This document shows, one piece after another, positions 24,549 through 34,092 of a stretch of DNA of 64,000 nucleotides. The translations under genes were made by a program, and so were the position numbers. Source of the stretch: Streptomyces narbonensis (GTDB taxonomy: Bacteria > Actinomycetota > Actinomycetes > Streptomycetales > Streptomycetaceae); the NCBI RefSeq assembly GCF_014649015.1, contig NZ_BMSF01000024.1:1-64000 (forward strand), read 5' to 3'. The notes under the pieces were generated by a model. It was not told the origin of the DNA. It did no database searches and was given only the letters and a program-made list of their open reading frames with translations. The first letter of the stretch is position 1. Each line of letters starts with the position of its first letter.

Positions 24549-25654
24549 GCCTCACTCCGTCCGGCGATGCGGTTGATGCGGTCGACGGCCTTCTCGAAGC
24601 CCCGGGTGAGCTCGTCGACGACCTGCTGGACGCTGCGCTCCGAGTTCATCCGGCCGACGATCTGCCCGACGGGCGTGCCGAGGAGCGGATCGACCTCGTA
24701 TTTCTGGATCCGGGAGACGGCCTCGGCCACCAGGAGTCCCTGGAGCGGCATGGGGAGCGGGCCGGGTCCCGCCGGGTCGTCCCAGGCGTCGGTCCACTCG
24801 GTGCGGAGCTGGCGCGCGGGCTTGCCGGTCAGCGCGCGGGAGCGGACGGTGTCGCCGGAGCCCGCCGCGAGGAGCTTGGCGGTCAGGGCGCGCGAGTGCA
24901 GGTCGGCCTCGGTGGTGGTGAGCCAGATCGAGCCGAGCCAGACGCCCTGGGCGCCGAGGGCCAGGCCTGCGGCGATCTGCTCCCCGCTGCCGATGCCGCC
25001 GGCCGCGAGCACGGGTAGCGGGGACACGGCCTCGACGACCTCGGGGGTGAGGACCATGGACGCGATCTCGCCGGTGTGGCCGCCCGCCTCGTACCCCTGG
25101 GCGACGACGACGTCGATGCCGGCCTCGGCGTGGTGGCGGGCGTGCCGGGCGCTGCCCGCGAGGGCGGCGACCAGGACGCCGTGGTCGTGGGCGCGGGCGA
25201 CGACGTCCGGTGGCGGGGAGCCGAGGGCGTTGGCGAGGAGTTTGATCGGGTAGTCGAAGGCGACGTCGAGCTGGCCTCGCGCGACCTGCTCCATCCAGCC
25301 CGTGATGCGCCAGCCGGAGGCCTCGCCCTCGGCGAGTTCGGGTACGCCGTGCTTGGCGAGGGTCGCGCGGACGAACGCGCGGTGCTCCTCGGGGATCATG
25401 GCCTCGACGTCCGCCTCGCTCACGCCTTCGACCTTCTTCGCGGGCATCACGACGTCGAGGCCGTAGGGCAGCCCGTCGGTGTGTTCCTGCATCCAGTCGA
25501 GGTCGCGGGCGAGATCGTCGGGCGCGGTGTAGCGCACCGCGCCGAGGACTCCGAATCCGCCGGCTCTGGTGAGGGCGGCGGCGACCGCGGGGAAGGGCGT
25601 GAAGCCGAAGATGGCGTGCTCGATCCCCAGTGTGCGACTCAGCTCCGTCTTCAT
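24545..25654 (-). CDS. Nitronate monooxygenase-family flavoprotein
   Basis: The 369-residue TIM barrel binds FMN: N-terminal TLGIEHAIFGFTPFPAVAAALTRAGGFGVLGAV, central VVVAQGYEAGGHTGE (the QGxEAGGH motif), LPVLAAGGIGSGEQIAAGLALGAQGVWLGSIWL phosphate loop. Members oxidise nitronates or act as flavin oxidoreductases on CoA thioesters. The ATG at 25654 is chosen because it begins the conserved fold; the open frame to 26095 runs antisense to the next gene. Coupling to an acyl-CoA synthetase suggests it works on an acyl-CoA rather than a nitro compound, which is inference. Confidence 0.83.
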   Translation of the reverse strand: MKTELSRTLGIEHAIFGFTPFPAVAAALTRAGGFGVLGAVRYTAPDDLARDLDWMQEHTDGLPYGLDVVMPAKKVEGVSEADVEAMIPEEHRAFVRATLAKHGVPELAEGEASGWRITGWMEQVARGQLDVAFDYPIKLLANALGSPPPDVVARAHDHGVLVAALAGSARHARHHAEAGIDVVVAQGYEAGGHTGEIASMVLTPEVVEAVSPLPVLAAGGIGSGEQIAAGLALGAQGVWLGSIWLTTTEADLHSRALTAKLLAAGSGDTVRSRALTGKPARQLRTEWTDAWDDPAGPGPLPMPLQGLLVAEAVSRIQKYEVDPLLGTPVGQIVGRMNSERSVQQVVDELTRGFEKAVDRINRIAGRSEA

Positions 25655-25694
25655 GGGCGGCAGGATGCCGCAGCCGCGCGACGGAGGGAAGAGA

Positions 25695-25716
25695 TTTTCT
25701 GATGCAGCGTCAGATT
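25695..25716. promoter_or_regulatory. Palindrome TTTTCTGA-N7-TCAGATT, copy 2
   Basis: It repeats the site at 4211-4232: both arms and their A/T-rich flanks are identical while the seven-base centre differs (TGCAGCG here, CACTCAG there). It lies 41 bases before the nitronate monooxygenase ATG and 72 before the divergent serine hydrolase. The shared operator implies one regulator for two acyl-CoA loci 21 kb apart. Confidence 0.65.
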
Positions 25717-25787
25717 GTTTTGTCACCGGTCCTGCGCGGACGGGTACGTCGACGTTTCGCCGCGGCCCGCCGTGGGAGAGGGTGGGC

Positions 25788-27665
25788 ATGACGGAGGATG
25801 CGGTACGAGACGGAGTTCTGAGCCGCCGCGCGTTCGGCGGCGCGGTGCTGGCACTGGGAGGTGCGGTGATGATCGGTTCGGTGCCGGGGGCCGCGGCGGC
25901 TCCGGGGCCTGGGGACGCGGGGCCCGGGGGTTCGGGGCCCGGGGATGCCGAGCCCGGCCCTCGGTGGGCGGGGCCCGGGCGCACGGCGCGGCGGACCACG
26001 CTGCGGCGAGGGTCGGCCGAACGGGCCGGGCTGCTCCCCGCGCACCTGGACCGGCTGGTCACGGACGCCGAGGCCTTCCTCGCCCCCTCCCCCACACACC
26101 CCTGGTACGCGGGGGCCGTTCTGCTCGCCGGGCGCGGCGGGACCGTCGCCCTGCACCGGCCGATCGGCTCGGCGGTGCGCTACTCCGCGTACGACGAGAA
26201 GACGGACACGGGAGTCGAGCTGCCGCCCGGTGAGCGGATCCCGATGACCGAGGACACCGTCTTCGACCTGGCGTCGGTCTCCAAGCTCTTCACCTCGATC
26301 CTCGCGGTGCAGCAGATCGAACGCGGGGCCCTGGAGCTGGAGGCCAAGGTCACCGCGTACCTCCCGGAGTTCGGGGGCGGCGGGAAACAGGACGTCACGG
26401 TGCGTCAGCTGCTCACGCACACCTCGGGGTTCCGGTCCTGGATCCCGCTGTACCGGGAGCCGACCCGGGAGGGGAGGCTGCGGCTGCTGTGGGGAGAGAA
26501 GCCGGCGCACCCGCCGGGCTCGGCGTACCTCTACTCCGATCTGAATCTGATCTCGCTCCAGCTGATCCTGGAGGAGATCACCGCTCGCGGGCTCGACACC
26601 CTGCTCCACGACGAGATCACCGCTCCACTCGGGATGCACCGCACTCGTTTCAATCCACCGCTCTCGTGGCGGCCGGGGATCGCGGCGACCGAGGACGCCC
26701 GGAGCCCCTGGTCGGGGCTGGACCGAGGCATGGTGTGGGGCGAGGTCCACGACGAGAACGCCCATGCCATGGGCGGGGTCGCGGGCCACGCCGGGGTGTT
26801 CTCGCGCGCCTGGGACCTCGCGGTCCTGGCCCGCACCCTCCTCAACGGCGGGGCGTACGGCCGGGCCCGCATCCTCTCCCCCGACTCCGTCGACCTGATG
26901 TTCACCGACTTCAACACCGCCTTCCCCGGCGACGAGCACGGCCTCGGCTTCGAGCTGCACCAGCACTGGTACATGGGTGCGATGGCCACCCCGCGCACGG
27001 CGGGCCACACCGGATTCACCGGCACCAGTCTCGTCCTCGACCCGACGACCGACGCCTTCCTGATCGTCCTCGGCAACTCGGTCCATCCCGTGCGCTCGTG
27101 GCGCTCCGGCTCTGCACCCCGGGTCGCCGCGGCGAACCACCTGGCCCGCGCCGTCCCCGTCCGGCCCGCCCGGGGCCGGACGGCCTGGTTCTCCGGCATG
27201 GCGAGCGCCACGACGGCGACCCTGACGCTCCCTCAGGTGACAGGTGCCGCACACCTGGAGTGTGCCCTGTGGTGGGACACCGAGCCGGGCGCCGACACAG
27301 TCGCCCTGGAGGCCTCGGTCGACGGCGGCTCGAACTGGCGGACCGTGCCCTTCGCCACCGAGCGTCGCACCGAACGCCCCACCAAGCACGGCACTGATTA
27401 CCGCCCCGAGCACCGCACCGAGCACCCGACGGGCACGGTCGGCGGCTGGTCCGGCCGCGTCTGGCACACCGTGTCCGCGCCCCTGCCCGGCATGCCCGCC
27501 CTCCTGCGCTGGCGCTACACCACGAACCAGCGGTACGTGGGACGGGGCGTGTACGTGGACGGTCTGCGGCTCCTCGACGGGGCGGGACTGCCGGTCTTCG
27601 ACGAGGCCCGGCCGGCGGACGGGGCGCGGATCGAGTCCAACGGCTGGACGAGGTCGGCCGATTGA
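25788..27665 (+). CDS. Secreted serine hydrolase (class C beta-lactamase family) with C-terminal beta domain
   Basis: The 625-residue precursor has a Tat-type signal (LSRRAFGGAVLALGGAVMIG, cut near AAA). The catalytic domain (about 75-440) has SVSK (Ser-x-x-Lys), YSDLN (Tyr-x-Asn type) and GHTGFTG (KTG equivalent), so it is a complete penicillin-binding-like esterase or peptidase. The region from about 460 on resembles the beta domain of immune inhibitor A-type peptidases (LECALWWDTEPGADTVALEASVDGG), split by a His/Thr/Arg-rich insert (ERRTERPTKHGTDYRPEHR). It diverges from the nitronate monooxygenase. The substrate is unknown. Confidence 0.82.
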   Translation: MTEDAVRDGVLSRRAFGGAVLALGGAVMIGSVPGAAAAPGPGDAGPGGSGPGDAEPGPRWAGPGRTARRTTLRRGSAERAGLLPAHLDRLVTDAEAFLAPSPTHPWYAGAVLLAGRGGTVALHRPIGSAVRYSAYDEKTDTGVELPPGERIPMTEDTVFDLASVSKLFTSILAVQQIERGALELEAKVTAYLPEFGGGGKQDVTVRQLLTHTSGFRSWIPLYREPTREGRLRLLWGEKPAHPPGSAYLYSDLNLISLQLILEEITARGLDTLLHDEITAPLGMHRTRFNPPLSWRPGIAATEDARSPWSGLDRGMVWGEVHDENAHAMGGVAGHAGVFSRAWDLAVLARTLLNGGAYGRARILSPDSVDLMFTDFNTAFPGDEHGLGFELHQHWYMGAMATPRTAGHTGFTGTSLVLDPTTDAFLIVLGNSVHPVRSWRSGSAPRVAAANHLARAVPVRPARGRTAWFSGMASATTATLTLPQVTGAAHLECALWWDTEPGADTVALEASVDGGSNWRTVPFATERRTERPTKHGTDYRPEHRTEHPTGTVGGWSGRVWHTVSAPLPGMPALLRWRYTTNQRYVGRGVYVDGLRLLDGAGLPVFDEARPADGARIESNGWTRSAD

Positions 27666-27925
27666 GTGGGCGCTGACGAACCGTCGGGACCGACTGCGCA
27701 ATCATGATCATATGAGGTAGCGTCCCCGCCGGAAGATCTCACCGGGGGGATGGGACGAACGCCGCGGCGAGCGTCTGTCGCGTCGCCCGTTCGCGGTGCC
27801 TTCCGCTCCGCGGGGGCCGCCGCACCCGGCCCGCTGACGATCGCGGCACAACCGCGTCAAGGCCCAGCCGCCCCGTCGTCCGTCGCCTCCGCTTCGCTTT
27901 CGCATCCCTAACGAGGTCTTCCTTC

Positions 27926-29935
27926 ATGCTGCCCCTGTCCGAGCGCCGTCCACCCGGTGCTCGCCGCTTCGCGCTGTCCGCATGGCTGTGCGCGCTGTCC
28001 CTCGCGGTCCTGGCCGCGGTCGTCCTCGCGGTCATGCCGACCTCGTCCGCCGTCGCGTCGACGACCACGACGACCGCGCCGCCGCTCGCGACCCAGGTGT
28101 CCACCACGCCGTTCAAGGCGCGCGAGAACTACTACTGCACGCGCATACCCGCCGTCGTCACCAGCAAGGCGGGCGTCCTCCTCGCCTTCGCCGAGGGCCG
28201 CACCCGGCTGGTGACGACCGGCTGCAACGACGTCGGTGACAACGACCTCGTCCTCAAGAGGTCTCTCGACGGAGGCACGACCTGGCAGGAACTCCAGGTC
28301 GTCGTCGGCGGCTCCGACGAGCTCGCCCACGGCAACCCCGCGCCCGTGGTGGACGCGGTCACCGGCCGGATCACCCTTCTGTACTCCAGCAGCGACTGGA
28401 ACCGCGACGCGGCCAAGCCCAGCCGCAAGGGCTACTCGCGCACGGTCCACGCCGTCCACAGCATGGACGGCGGCCTGACCTGGTCAGCGAGCGTCCCGCA
28501 GCCGCAGCTCAAGGGCGCCGGCTGGGGCTGGGTCTCCACCGGCCCGGGCCACGGCATCCAGCTCGGCCGGGGACCGCACCACGGCCGGCTGATCATCCCC
28601 GGCGACTACACCGCGGGCGGCGACACGACCGCCGGCGGCCAGCTGTACTACAGCGACGACGGCGGCCTCACCTGGGCGCTCGGCGCCACCTCCTCGGCGA
28701 GCAAGACCGGCGCGTACCCGGCCGAACTGACGGTCGCCGAGACCGTCGACGGCGGCCTCTACGTCAACGCCCGCAACTCCGAGCCCATGCGCTGCCGGAC
28801 CAACGAGCACCGACTGGAGACCGTCAGCACCGACGGCGGCGGCTCCTTCGCGGCCGACTTCACCCCGGTGGCCAACCTGGACACCTCCCCGGTGTTCGGC
28901 TCGCTGCTGCGCCTGCACGCCAAGGACCACGACGGCAAGCCCGACCAGCTGCTGTATTCGGGCGCCTCCCGGCTCGGCCCCAGCCCGCTGGAGGACCGGC
29001 GCGAGCTGGCCGTCCGCTCCTCGTTCGACGAGGGCAAGACCTGGAAGACGGTCGGCACCCTGATCTCGCCGGCCCGCACCGGCTACTCCGACCTGACGGT
29101 CCTGCCGAACGGCGCCGTCGGCGTCCTGTACGAGACGGCCGGCAACATCCCGCACGGCAACCTCGTCTTCACCGCCTTCACCGAGCAGGCCATGAAGGAC
29201 TCCGAGACAGAGCTGCGCCGCCTGCGCACGGCCGACACCCGCGAGCGGGCTCCCCAGGAGCCCGGCAACCACGCCGTCGTCCACGGCGGGGCCCAGCTCG
29301 GGTACCGCAACGGCGGCAAGGCCATGGAGTTCGACGGGACGGACGACTACCTGCGCCTCGTCTGCTCGCCGACCCTGCGCGTCGAGGACCAGGACTTCAC
29401 CGTCTCGGCCTGGTTCAAGCACGCGTCGACGACCGGCACGCTGCCGATCATCTGGGCGTACGGCATGCCGGGCACCGACCCGCTGAAGAAGGGCCGGCAC
29501 TTCTCGGTCCGCGCCGAGCCGGGATCGGGTGTCCTGCGCGCCACCGTCGGCACGGACATCGGCTCCACCGAGGTGACGCTGCCGTCCGCCTACGGCGACG
29601 ACGTGTGGCACCACGTCGTCTTCACGCGTAAGGGCTTGAACATCGGCCTCGCCGTGGACGGCGGAACGCCTGCCACCGCGACCATGCAGGCGGGCAACTC
29701 GGCGGCCGATCGGAACCTCACGCCGACCGCCGAGTTCAACATCCACATCGGGGCCCGCCCCGACTTCCCCAACCAGCCGGCCGGCGTGGCGGAGCTCTTC
29801 CGCGGCACCCTGGACGACGTGCGGCTCTACGGAACCGCGCTGACCGAGACCGAGGCGGCCGCCGTGAAGGCCGGCTCCCTCGAAGTGGCGAAGGACAAGG
29901 AGAGGCTGCGCCTCGGCTTCACCACCATCTGGTAG
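27926..29935 (+). CDS. Secreted exo-alpha-sialidase (GH33) with LamG-like domain
   Basis: The 669-residue secreted enzyme should release terminal sialic acid. A signal peptide (WLCALSLAVLAAVVLAVMPTSSAVA) precedes YYCTRIPAVV, which holds the RIP-motif arginine. Five Asp boxes follow: SLDGGTTW, SMDGGLTW, SDDGGLTW, STDGGGSF and SFDEGKTW. The acid/base Glu region is AELTVAETVDGGLYVNARN, and GYSDLTVLPNGAVGVLYE has the nucleophile Tyr/Glu pair. The last 200 residues form a concanavalin/LamG module (AMEFDGTDDYLRLV...GTLDDVRLYGTAL) likely for glycan binding. The 260-base upstream gap holds an ATCATGATCATATGA stretch near 27700; the ribosome site is GAGG. Confidence 0.9.
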   Translation: MLPLSERRPPGARRFALSAWLCALSLAVLAAVVLAVMPTSSAVASTTTTTAPPLATQVSTTPFKARENYYCTRIPAVVTSKAGVLLAFAEGRTRLVTTGCNDVGDNDLVLKRSLDGGTTWQELQVVVGGSDELAHGNPAPVVDAVTGRITLLYSSSDWNRDAAKPSRKGYSRTVHAVHSMDGGLTWSASVPQPQLKGAGWGWVSTGPGHGIQLGRGPHHGRLIIPGDYTAGGDTTAGGQLYYSDDGGLTWALGATSSASKTGAYPAELTVAETVDGGLYVNARNSEPMRCRTNEHRLETVSTDGGGSFAADFTPVANLDTSPVFGSLLRLHAKDHDGKPDQLLYSGASRLGPSPLEDRRELAVRSSFDEGKTWKTVGTLISPARTGYSDLTVLPNGAVGVLYETAGNIPHGNLVFTAFTEQAMKDSETELRRLRTADTRERAPQEPGNHAVVHGGAQLGYRNGGKAMEFDGTDDYLRLVCSPTLRVEDQDFTVSAWFKHASTTGTLPIIWAYGMPGTDPLKKGRHFSVRAEPGSGVLRATVGTDIGSTEVTLPSAYGDDVWHHVVFTRKGLNIGLAVDGGTPATATMQAGNSAADRNLTPTAEFNIHIGARPDFPNQPAGVAELFRGTLDDVRLYGTALTETEAAAVKAGSLEVAKDKERLRLGFTTIW

Positions 29936-29946
29936 ACGAGCGGCAC

Positions 29947-29981
29947 CCCCGGCCGGCGGACGCACCTCCCGCAGGCCGGGG
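29947..29981. terminator. Candidate bidirectional terminator hairpin
   Basis: CCCCGGCC (29947-29954) pairs with GGCCGGGG (29974-29981) between the converging sialidase and hydrolase genes. There is no T-run, which is normal in Streptomyces. Confidence 0.4.
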
Positions 29982-30025
29982 CTGGAGGACCCGGGAATCG
30001 GACTGCGAACCCGGGGCCCACGGGC

Positions 30026-30811
30026 TCAGACCGCCTCGGCGTACAACTCCTCGACCAGCCGCGCCACGAGCTCCGGCTCGCGCAGCGTCGGGTAGTGGTC
30101 GGAGGCGGTCAGCCGGACGAGACGGCAGCCGGGGATCCGTTCCGCCATCTCCTCGTTGCAGCGCACGACCTCCGGCCGGTCCAGCTCGCCGAGGGCGAGC
30201 AGGGTCGGCGCGGAGATCTCCCCGAGCCGGTCGAAGGCGGGCTCGCCGGGGAGCTGACGGTCGATGTTGCTGAACCAGGCGGGCAGCACGGCCCGGAAGA
30301 GGGCCGCCGCGACCGGGTCGGACTCGGGGCTTCCGCCGCCGGCCTTCCCCCACAGGCCCAGGCCGAGCCGGACGATGCCCTCGGTGTCGCCGGCCTTCGC
30401 CAGGGTTTCCAGACGCTCGAAGAACTCGCCCGTCACCAGCCCGTCGTATCCCGTGACACCCGGGACGAGGAGGGCCAGGCCCGCGACCCGGCCGGGCGCC
30501 TCCAGGGCGATGTTGACCGAGGTCGCCCCGCCCATGCTGGAGCCGACAAGGACCGCCCGCCCGATTCCGAAGTGGTCGAGGACCTCGGACAGGTCCCGGA
30601 CCGGGGAGTACGCGGCGGTGGGCGCGGGTGAACGGCCGTAGCCGCGCACGTCGTAGCGGATCACGCGGTGCCGCGCGGTGAGCGCCGGCAGGACCGGGTC
30701 CCACACGGTGGAGTCACCGACGCCGGGATGGAGCAGGACGAGCGGCAGCCCGTCGCCTCCCGAGTCGTCCGCCCAGACTTCGCCCTGACTGACAGACACC
30801 ATGGTTTCCAT
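30026..30811 (-). CDS. Alpha/beta hydrolase
   Basis: The 261-residue alpha/beta hydrolase has LHPGVGDSTVW (oxyanion region), nucleophile Ser in GSSMGG (about residue 93), Asp in LALGELDRPE and His in TASDHYPTLREPE, so a full triad. It resembles the general esterase/haloperoxidase-like group. The ATG at 30811 is first in frame; MVSVSQG three codons later is equally possible. It converges on the sialidase. The substrate is unknown. Confidence 0.8.
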   Translation of the reverse strand: METMVSVSQGEVWADDSGGDGLPLVLLHPGVGDSTVWDPVLPALTARHRVIRYDVRGYGRSPAPTAAYSPVRDLSEVLDHFGIGRAVLVGSSMGGATSVNIALEAPGRVAGLALLVPGVTGYDGLVTGEFFERLETLAKAGDTEGIVRLGLGLWGKAGGGSPESDPVAAALFRAVLPAWFSNIDRQLPGEPAFDRLGEISAPTLLALGELDRPEVVRCNEEMAERIPGCRLVRLTASDHYPTLREPELVARLVEELYAEAV

Positions 30812-30907
30812 GACGCCCAGTCTGGTGGGGCGGTACGGGCTCCGCCAGGACGCGCGCGGCCATTCGGTCGGCGCGCGGCCACGTGCCCGCGCGTCCGTCG
30901 CGCGCCC

Positions 30908-31816
30908 TCAGACCCCCGGGGCCGCCGCGTCCCTGAGCGCCGCGAGGACCGGGCTGATCAGGGGGTGGTCCTCGGCGCCGCGGCGGACGGCCGCGAAGAC
31001 CCGGCGGGTGGGGGCGACCCCGTCCACCGGGCGGACGCCGACGTCCGTCAGGTCCATGCCCCGGAGCGCCGACCGCGGGACGAGCGCCACCCCGGCCGCG
31101 GCCGAGGCGAGGGCGACGACGGCCCGGAAGTCGTCGGAGACATGGTCGAAGCGGGGGGCGAACCCTGCGTACTCGCAGGCCAGGACGGTCACGTCATGAC
31201 ACGGGTTGCCGGCGGACTGGCCGATCCAGGCGTCCTTCGCGAGGTCGCCGAGCGCGACCCGCTCGCCGGCCGACAGCGGGTGGCCGGACGGCAGCACCGC
31301 GTCGAAGGGCTCCGCGTAGAGCGGGACGCGGGTGAGCCGGGCGTCGTCCTCGCCGGGGGCGCCCCGGTACTCGACCGCGACGGCCACGTCGACCTGCCGG
31401 TCGAGGACCATCATCAGGCTCTCGTCGCCCTCGGCGTCCCGGACCCGGACCCGGATGCCGGGGGCGGAGTCGGCCAGCGCGCTGATGGCGGGGGCCACCA
31501 CGAGCCCGATGCCGGTGGCGAAGGCGGCGACCGTGACCGTACCGGCCTCGCCCGATCCGTAGGCGGCCAGCTCGGACTCGGCGCGCTCCAGCTGGGCGAG
31601 GACGGCGTTCGCGTGGCTGAGCAGGATCTCGCCGGCCGGGGTGAGGCGCGCGCCGCGGGCACTGCGGTCGACCAGTCGGTGGCCGGTCTCCTGCTCCAGG
31701 GCGGCGAGCTGCTGGGACACCGCGGAGGGGGTGAGATACAGCGCGGCGGCCGCCGCCGTGACCGTGCGGTGGTCGGCCACCGCTCGGAGGATGTGCAACC
31801 GCCGCGCTTCGATCAT
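30908..31816 (-). CDS. LysR-family transcriptional regulator
   Basis: The 302-residue regulator begins MIEARRLHILRAVADHRTVTAAAAALYLTPSAVSQQLAALEQETGHRLVDR, a LysR winged helix-turn-helix, and has a periplasmic-binding-like effector domain (about 90-295). The open frame runs on to 33808, antisense through the next two genes, so the ATG at 31816 is the start. It lies 38 bases after kbl on the same strand and could be co-transcribed with tdh-kbl, suggesting amino-acid-linked control, though LysR genes usually diverge from their targets. Confidence 0.85.
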   Translation of the reverse strand: MIEARRLHILRAVADHRTVTAAAAALYLTPSAVSQQLAALEQETGHRLVDRSARGARLTPAGEILLSHANAVLAQLERAESELAAYGSGEAGTVTVAAFATGIGLVVAPAISALADSAPGIRVRVRDAEGDESLMMVLDRQVDVAVAVEYRGAPGEDDARLTRVPLYAEPFDAVLPSGHPLSAGERVALGDLAKDAWIGQSAGNPCHDVTVLACEYAGFAPRFDHVSDDFRAVVALASAAAGVALVPRSALRGMDLTDVGVRPVDGVAPTRRVFAAVRRGAEDHPLISPVLAALRDAAAPGV

Positions 31817-31854
31817 GTTCCTAGTCTCGCAGGACCGGAGCCCTGCTCCCGCCG

Positions 31855-33054
31855 TCAGCCTTCGAGGGCGGCGCGGGCCTCGACGAAGGCGTCGACAGCC
31901 CGGTTCACGTCCTCCGTGGAATGCGCGGCGGAGAGCTGCACGCGAATGCGGGCCTGGCCCTGCGGCACGACCGGGTACGAGAAGCCGATCACGTACACGC
32001 CGCGCTCCAGGAGCAGCTCGGCCATACGGCCGGCGACGGCCGCGTCGCCGATCATGACCGGGGCGATGGCGTGGTCGCCGGGGAGGATGTCGAAGCCCTC
32101 CTCGGTCATGCGGGAGCGGAAGAGCGCCGTGTTGGCGTTCAGGCGCTCTCGCAGGTCGCCGGCGGACTCCAGCAGGTCGAGGACCTTGAGGGAGGCGGCG
32201 GCGATGACCGGGGCGAGGGTGTTGGAGAAGAGGTACGGGCGGGAGCGCTGGCGCAGCAGGGCGACGATCTCGGCGCGGGCCGCGACGTAGCCGCCGGAGG
32301 CGCCGCCGAGGGCCTTGCCGAGGGTGCCGGTGATGATGTCGACGCGGTCCATGACGCCGTGCAGCTCGGGGGTGCCGCGGCCGCCGGGGCCGACGAAGCC
32401 GACCGCGTGCGAGTCGTCGACCATGACCATCGCGTCGTAGCGCTCGGCCAGGTCGCAGATCTCGGCGAGCGGGGCGACGTAGCCGTCCATGGAGAAGACG
32501 CCGTCGGTGACGATCAGCTTGCGCCGGGCGCCGCCCTCCGTGGCCTCCTTGAGCTGCTGCTCCAGGTCGGCCATGTCGCGGTTGGCGTAGCGGAAGCGGC
32601 GGGCCTTGGAGAGGCGGATGCCGTCGATGATCGAGGCGTGGTTGAGGGCGTCGGAGATGACCGCGTCCTCGGCGCCGAGGATCGTCTCGAAGACGCCGCC
32701 GTTGGCGTCGAAGCAGGAGGAGTAGAGGATCGTGTCCTCCTGGCCGAGGAAGGCCGAGAGGCGCGCCTCCAGCTCCTTGTGCACCTCCTGCGTGCCGCAG
32801 ATGAAGCGGACGGACGCCATGCCGTAGCCCCAGCGGTCGAGGGCCTCGTGGGCGGCGGCGACGATCTCGGGGTTGTCGGCGAGGCCGAGGTAGTTGTTGG
32901 CGCAGAAGTTGAGGACCTCGCCGGGGCGGCCTCCCGCGGTGACGGCGACGGTGGCCGACTGGGGGGTACCGATCACGCGCTCGGGCTTGTGGAGCCCTGC
33001 CTCGCGGATCTCTTCGAGGGTGGCGCGGATGTCGTCGCGTACGGAATCGAACAT
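31855..33054 (-). CDS. kbl: 2-amino-3-ketobutyrate CoA ligase (glycine C-acetyltransferase)
   Basis: The 399-residue PLP enzyme splits 2-amino-3-oxobutyrate with CoA to glycine and acetyl-CoA. Family marks are FCANNYLGLADNPE, MASVRFICGTQEVHKELE, VMVDDSHAVGFVGPGGRGTPE and the PLP Lys in ITGTLGKALGGASGGY. Length is normal for Kbl (about 398). It follows tdh with three bases between them, the usual two-step threonine catabolism operon. Confidence 0.95.
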   Translation of the reverse strand: MFDSVRDDIRATLEEIREAGLHKPERVIGTPQSATVAVTAGGRPGEVLNFCANNYLGLADNPEIVAAAHEALDRWGYGMASVRFICGTQEVHKELEARLSAFLGQEDTILYSSCFDANGGVFETILGAEDAVISDALNHASIIDGIRLSKARRFRYANRDMADLEQQLKEATEGGARRKLIVTDGVFSMDGYVAPLAEICDLAERYDAMVMVDDSHAVGFVGPGGRGTPELHGVMDRVDIITGTLGKALGGASGGYVAARAEIVALLRQRSRPYLFSNTLAPVIAAASLKVLDLLESAGDLRERLNANTALFRSRMTEEGFDILPGDHAIAPVMIGDAAVAGRMAELLLERGVYVIGFSYPVVPQGQARIRVQLSAAHSTEDVNRAVDAFVEARAALEG

Positions 33055-33057
33055 GGG

Positions 33058-34092
33058 TCAGGCTCCCGCAGTCCAGTCGAGGATGATCTTGCCGCTCTTG
33101 CCGGAGGCCGCGTCGTCGAAGGCGGCCTCGAAGTCGGTGTAGTCGTACCGGCCGGTGACGACGGGGGCGAGGTCCAGGCCGCCCTCCAGGAGCACCGACA
33201 TCGCGTACCAGGTCTCGAACATCTCGCGGCCGTAGATGCCCTTGACCGTGATCATGGACGTGACGATCTTCGCCCAGTCGACGGCGAAGTCCTCGCTGGG
33301 CAGGCCCAGCATGGCGATCTTTCCGCCGTTGGTCATGTTGGCGACCATGTCGCGCATCGCGTGCGGGTTGCCCGACATCTCCAGGCCGACGTCGAAGCCC
33401 TCCTTGAGGCCGAGGATGCGCTGGCCGTCGGCGATGGTCTGCTCGGCGACGTTGAGGGCGAGGGTGACGCCCGTCTTGCGCGCCAGGGCGAGACGCTCCT
33501 CGCTGACGTCGGTGATGACGACGTTGCGGGCGCCGGCGTGCTTGGCGACCGCGGCGGCCATGATGCCGATCGGGCCGGCGCCGGTGACGAGGACGTCCTC
33601 GCCGACGAGCGGGAAGGAGAGCGCCGTGTGCACCGCGTTGCCGAAGGGGTCGAAGATCGCGGCGATGTCGAGGTCGACGGGGACGCGGTGCACCCACACG
33701 TTGGAGGCGGGCAGTGCCACGTACTCGGCGAAGGCGCCGTCCCGGCCGACGCCGAGGCCGACGGTGGCGCGGCAGAGGTGGCGGCGGCCGGCCAGACAGT
33801 TGCGGCACTTGCCGCAGACGAGGTGGCCCTCGCCGCTGACGAGGTCGCCGACGGCGATGTCCGCGACGTCACGGCCGACGGAAACGACCTCGCCGACGAA
33901 CTCGTGGCCGATCGTCAGCGGCGTGGCGATCGTCTTCTGCGCCCAGCCGTCCCACGAGCGGATGTGGAGGTCGGTGCCGCAGATACCGGTCCGCTTGACC
34001 TTGATCAGTACGTCCCCGGGGCCGGTCTCCGGCTCGGGCACGTCCGTGAGCCAGAGTCCCGGCTCCGCCTTCAGCTTGACCAGCGCCTTCAA
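33058..34092 (-). CDS. tdh: L-threonine 3-dehydrogenase
   Basis: The 344-residue Zn alcohol dehydrogenase oxidises threonine to 2-amino-3-oxobutyrate with NAD+. Catalytic Zn ligands are Cys38 (GICGTD) and His63-Glu64 (GHEFVGE); structural Zn ligands are Cys93, 96, 99 and 107. The NAD motif is VLVTGAGPIGIMAAAVAKHAGA. I choose the TTG at 34092 (MKALVKLKAEPG) because GGGAG lies eight bases upstream and it matches the family start; the ATG frame at 34140 adds an unconserved leader. kbl follows directly. The 189-base gap upstream shows no clear operator. Confidence 0.93.
   Translation of the reverse strand: MKALVKLKAEPGLWLTDVPEPETGPGDVLIKVKRTGICGTDLHIRSWDGWAQKTIATPLTIGHEFVGEVVSVGRDVADIAVGDLVSGEGHLVCGKCRNCLAGRRHLCRATVGLGVGRDGAFAEYVALPASNVWVHRVPVDLDIAAIFDPFGNAVHTALSFPLVGEDVLVTGAGPIGIMAAAVAKHAGARNVVITDVSEERLALARKTGVTLALNVAEQTIADGQRILGLKEGFDVGLEMSGNPHAMRDMVANMTNGGKIAMLGLPSEDFAVDWAKIVTSMITVKGIYGREMFETWYAMSVLLEGGLDLAPVVTGRYDYTDFEAAFDDAASGKSGKIILDWTAGA

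Noticed and set aside
30908..33808. 966-codon leftward frame covering LysR, kbl and tdh
   Set aside because: Only the first 302 codons before the stop (30908-31816) encode LysR. The rest is an out-of-frame reading of kbl and tdh.
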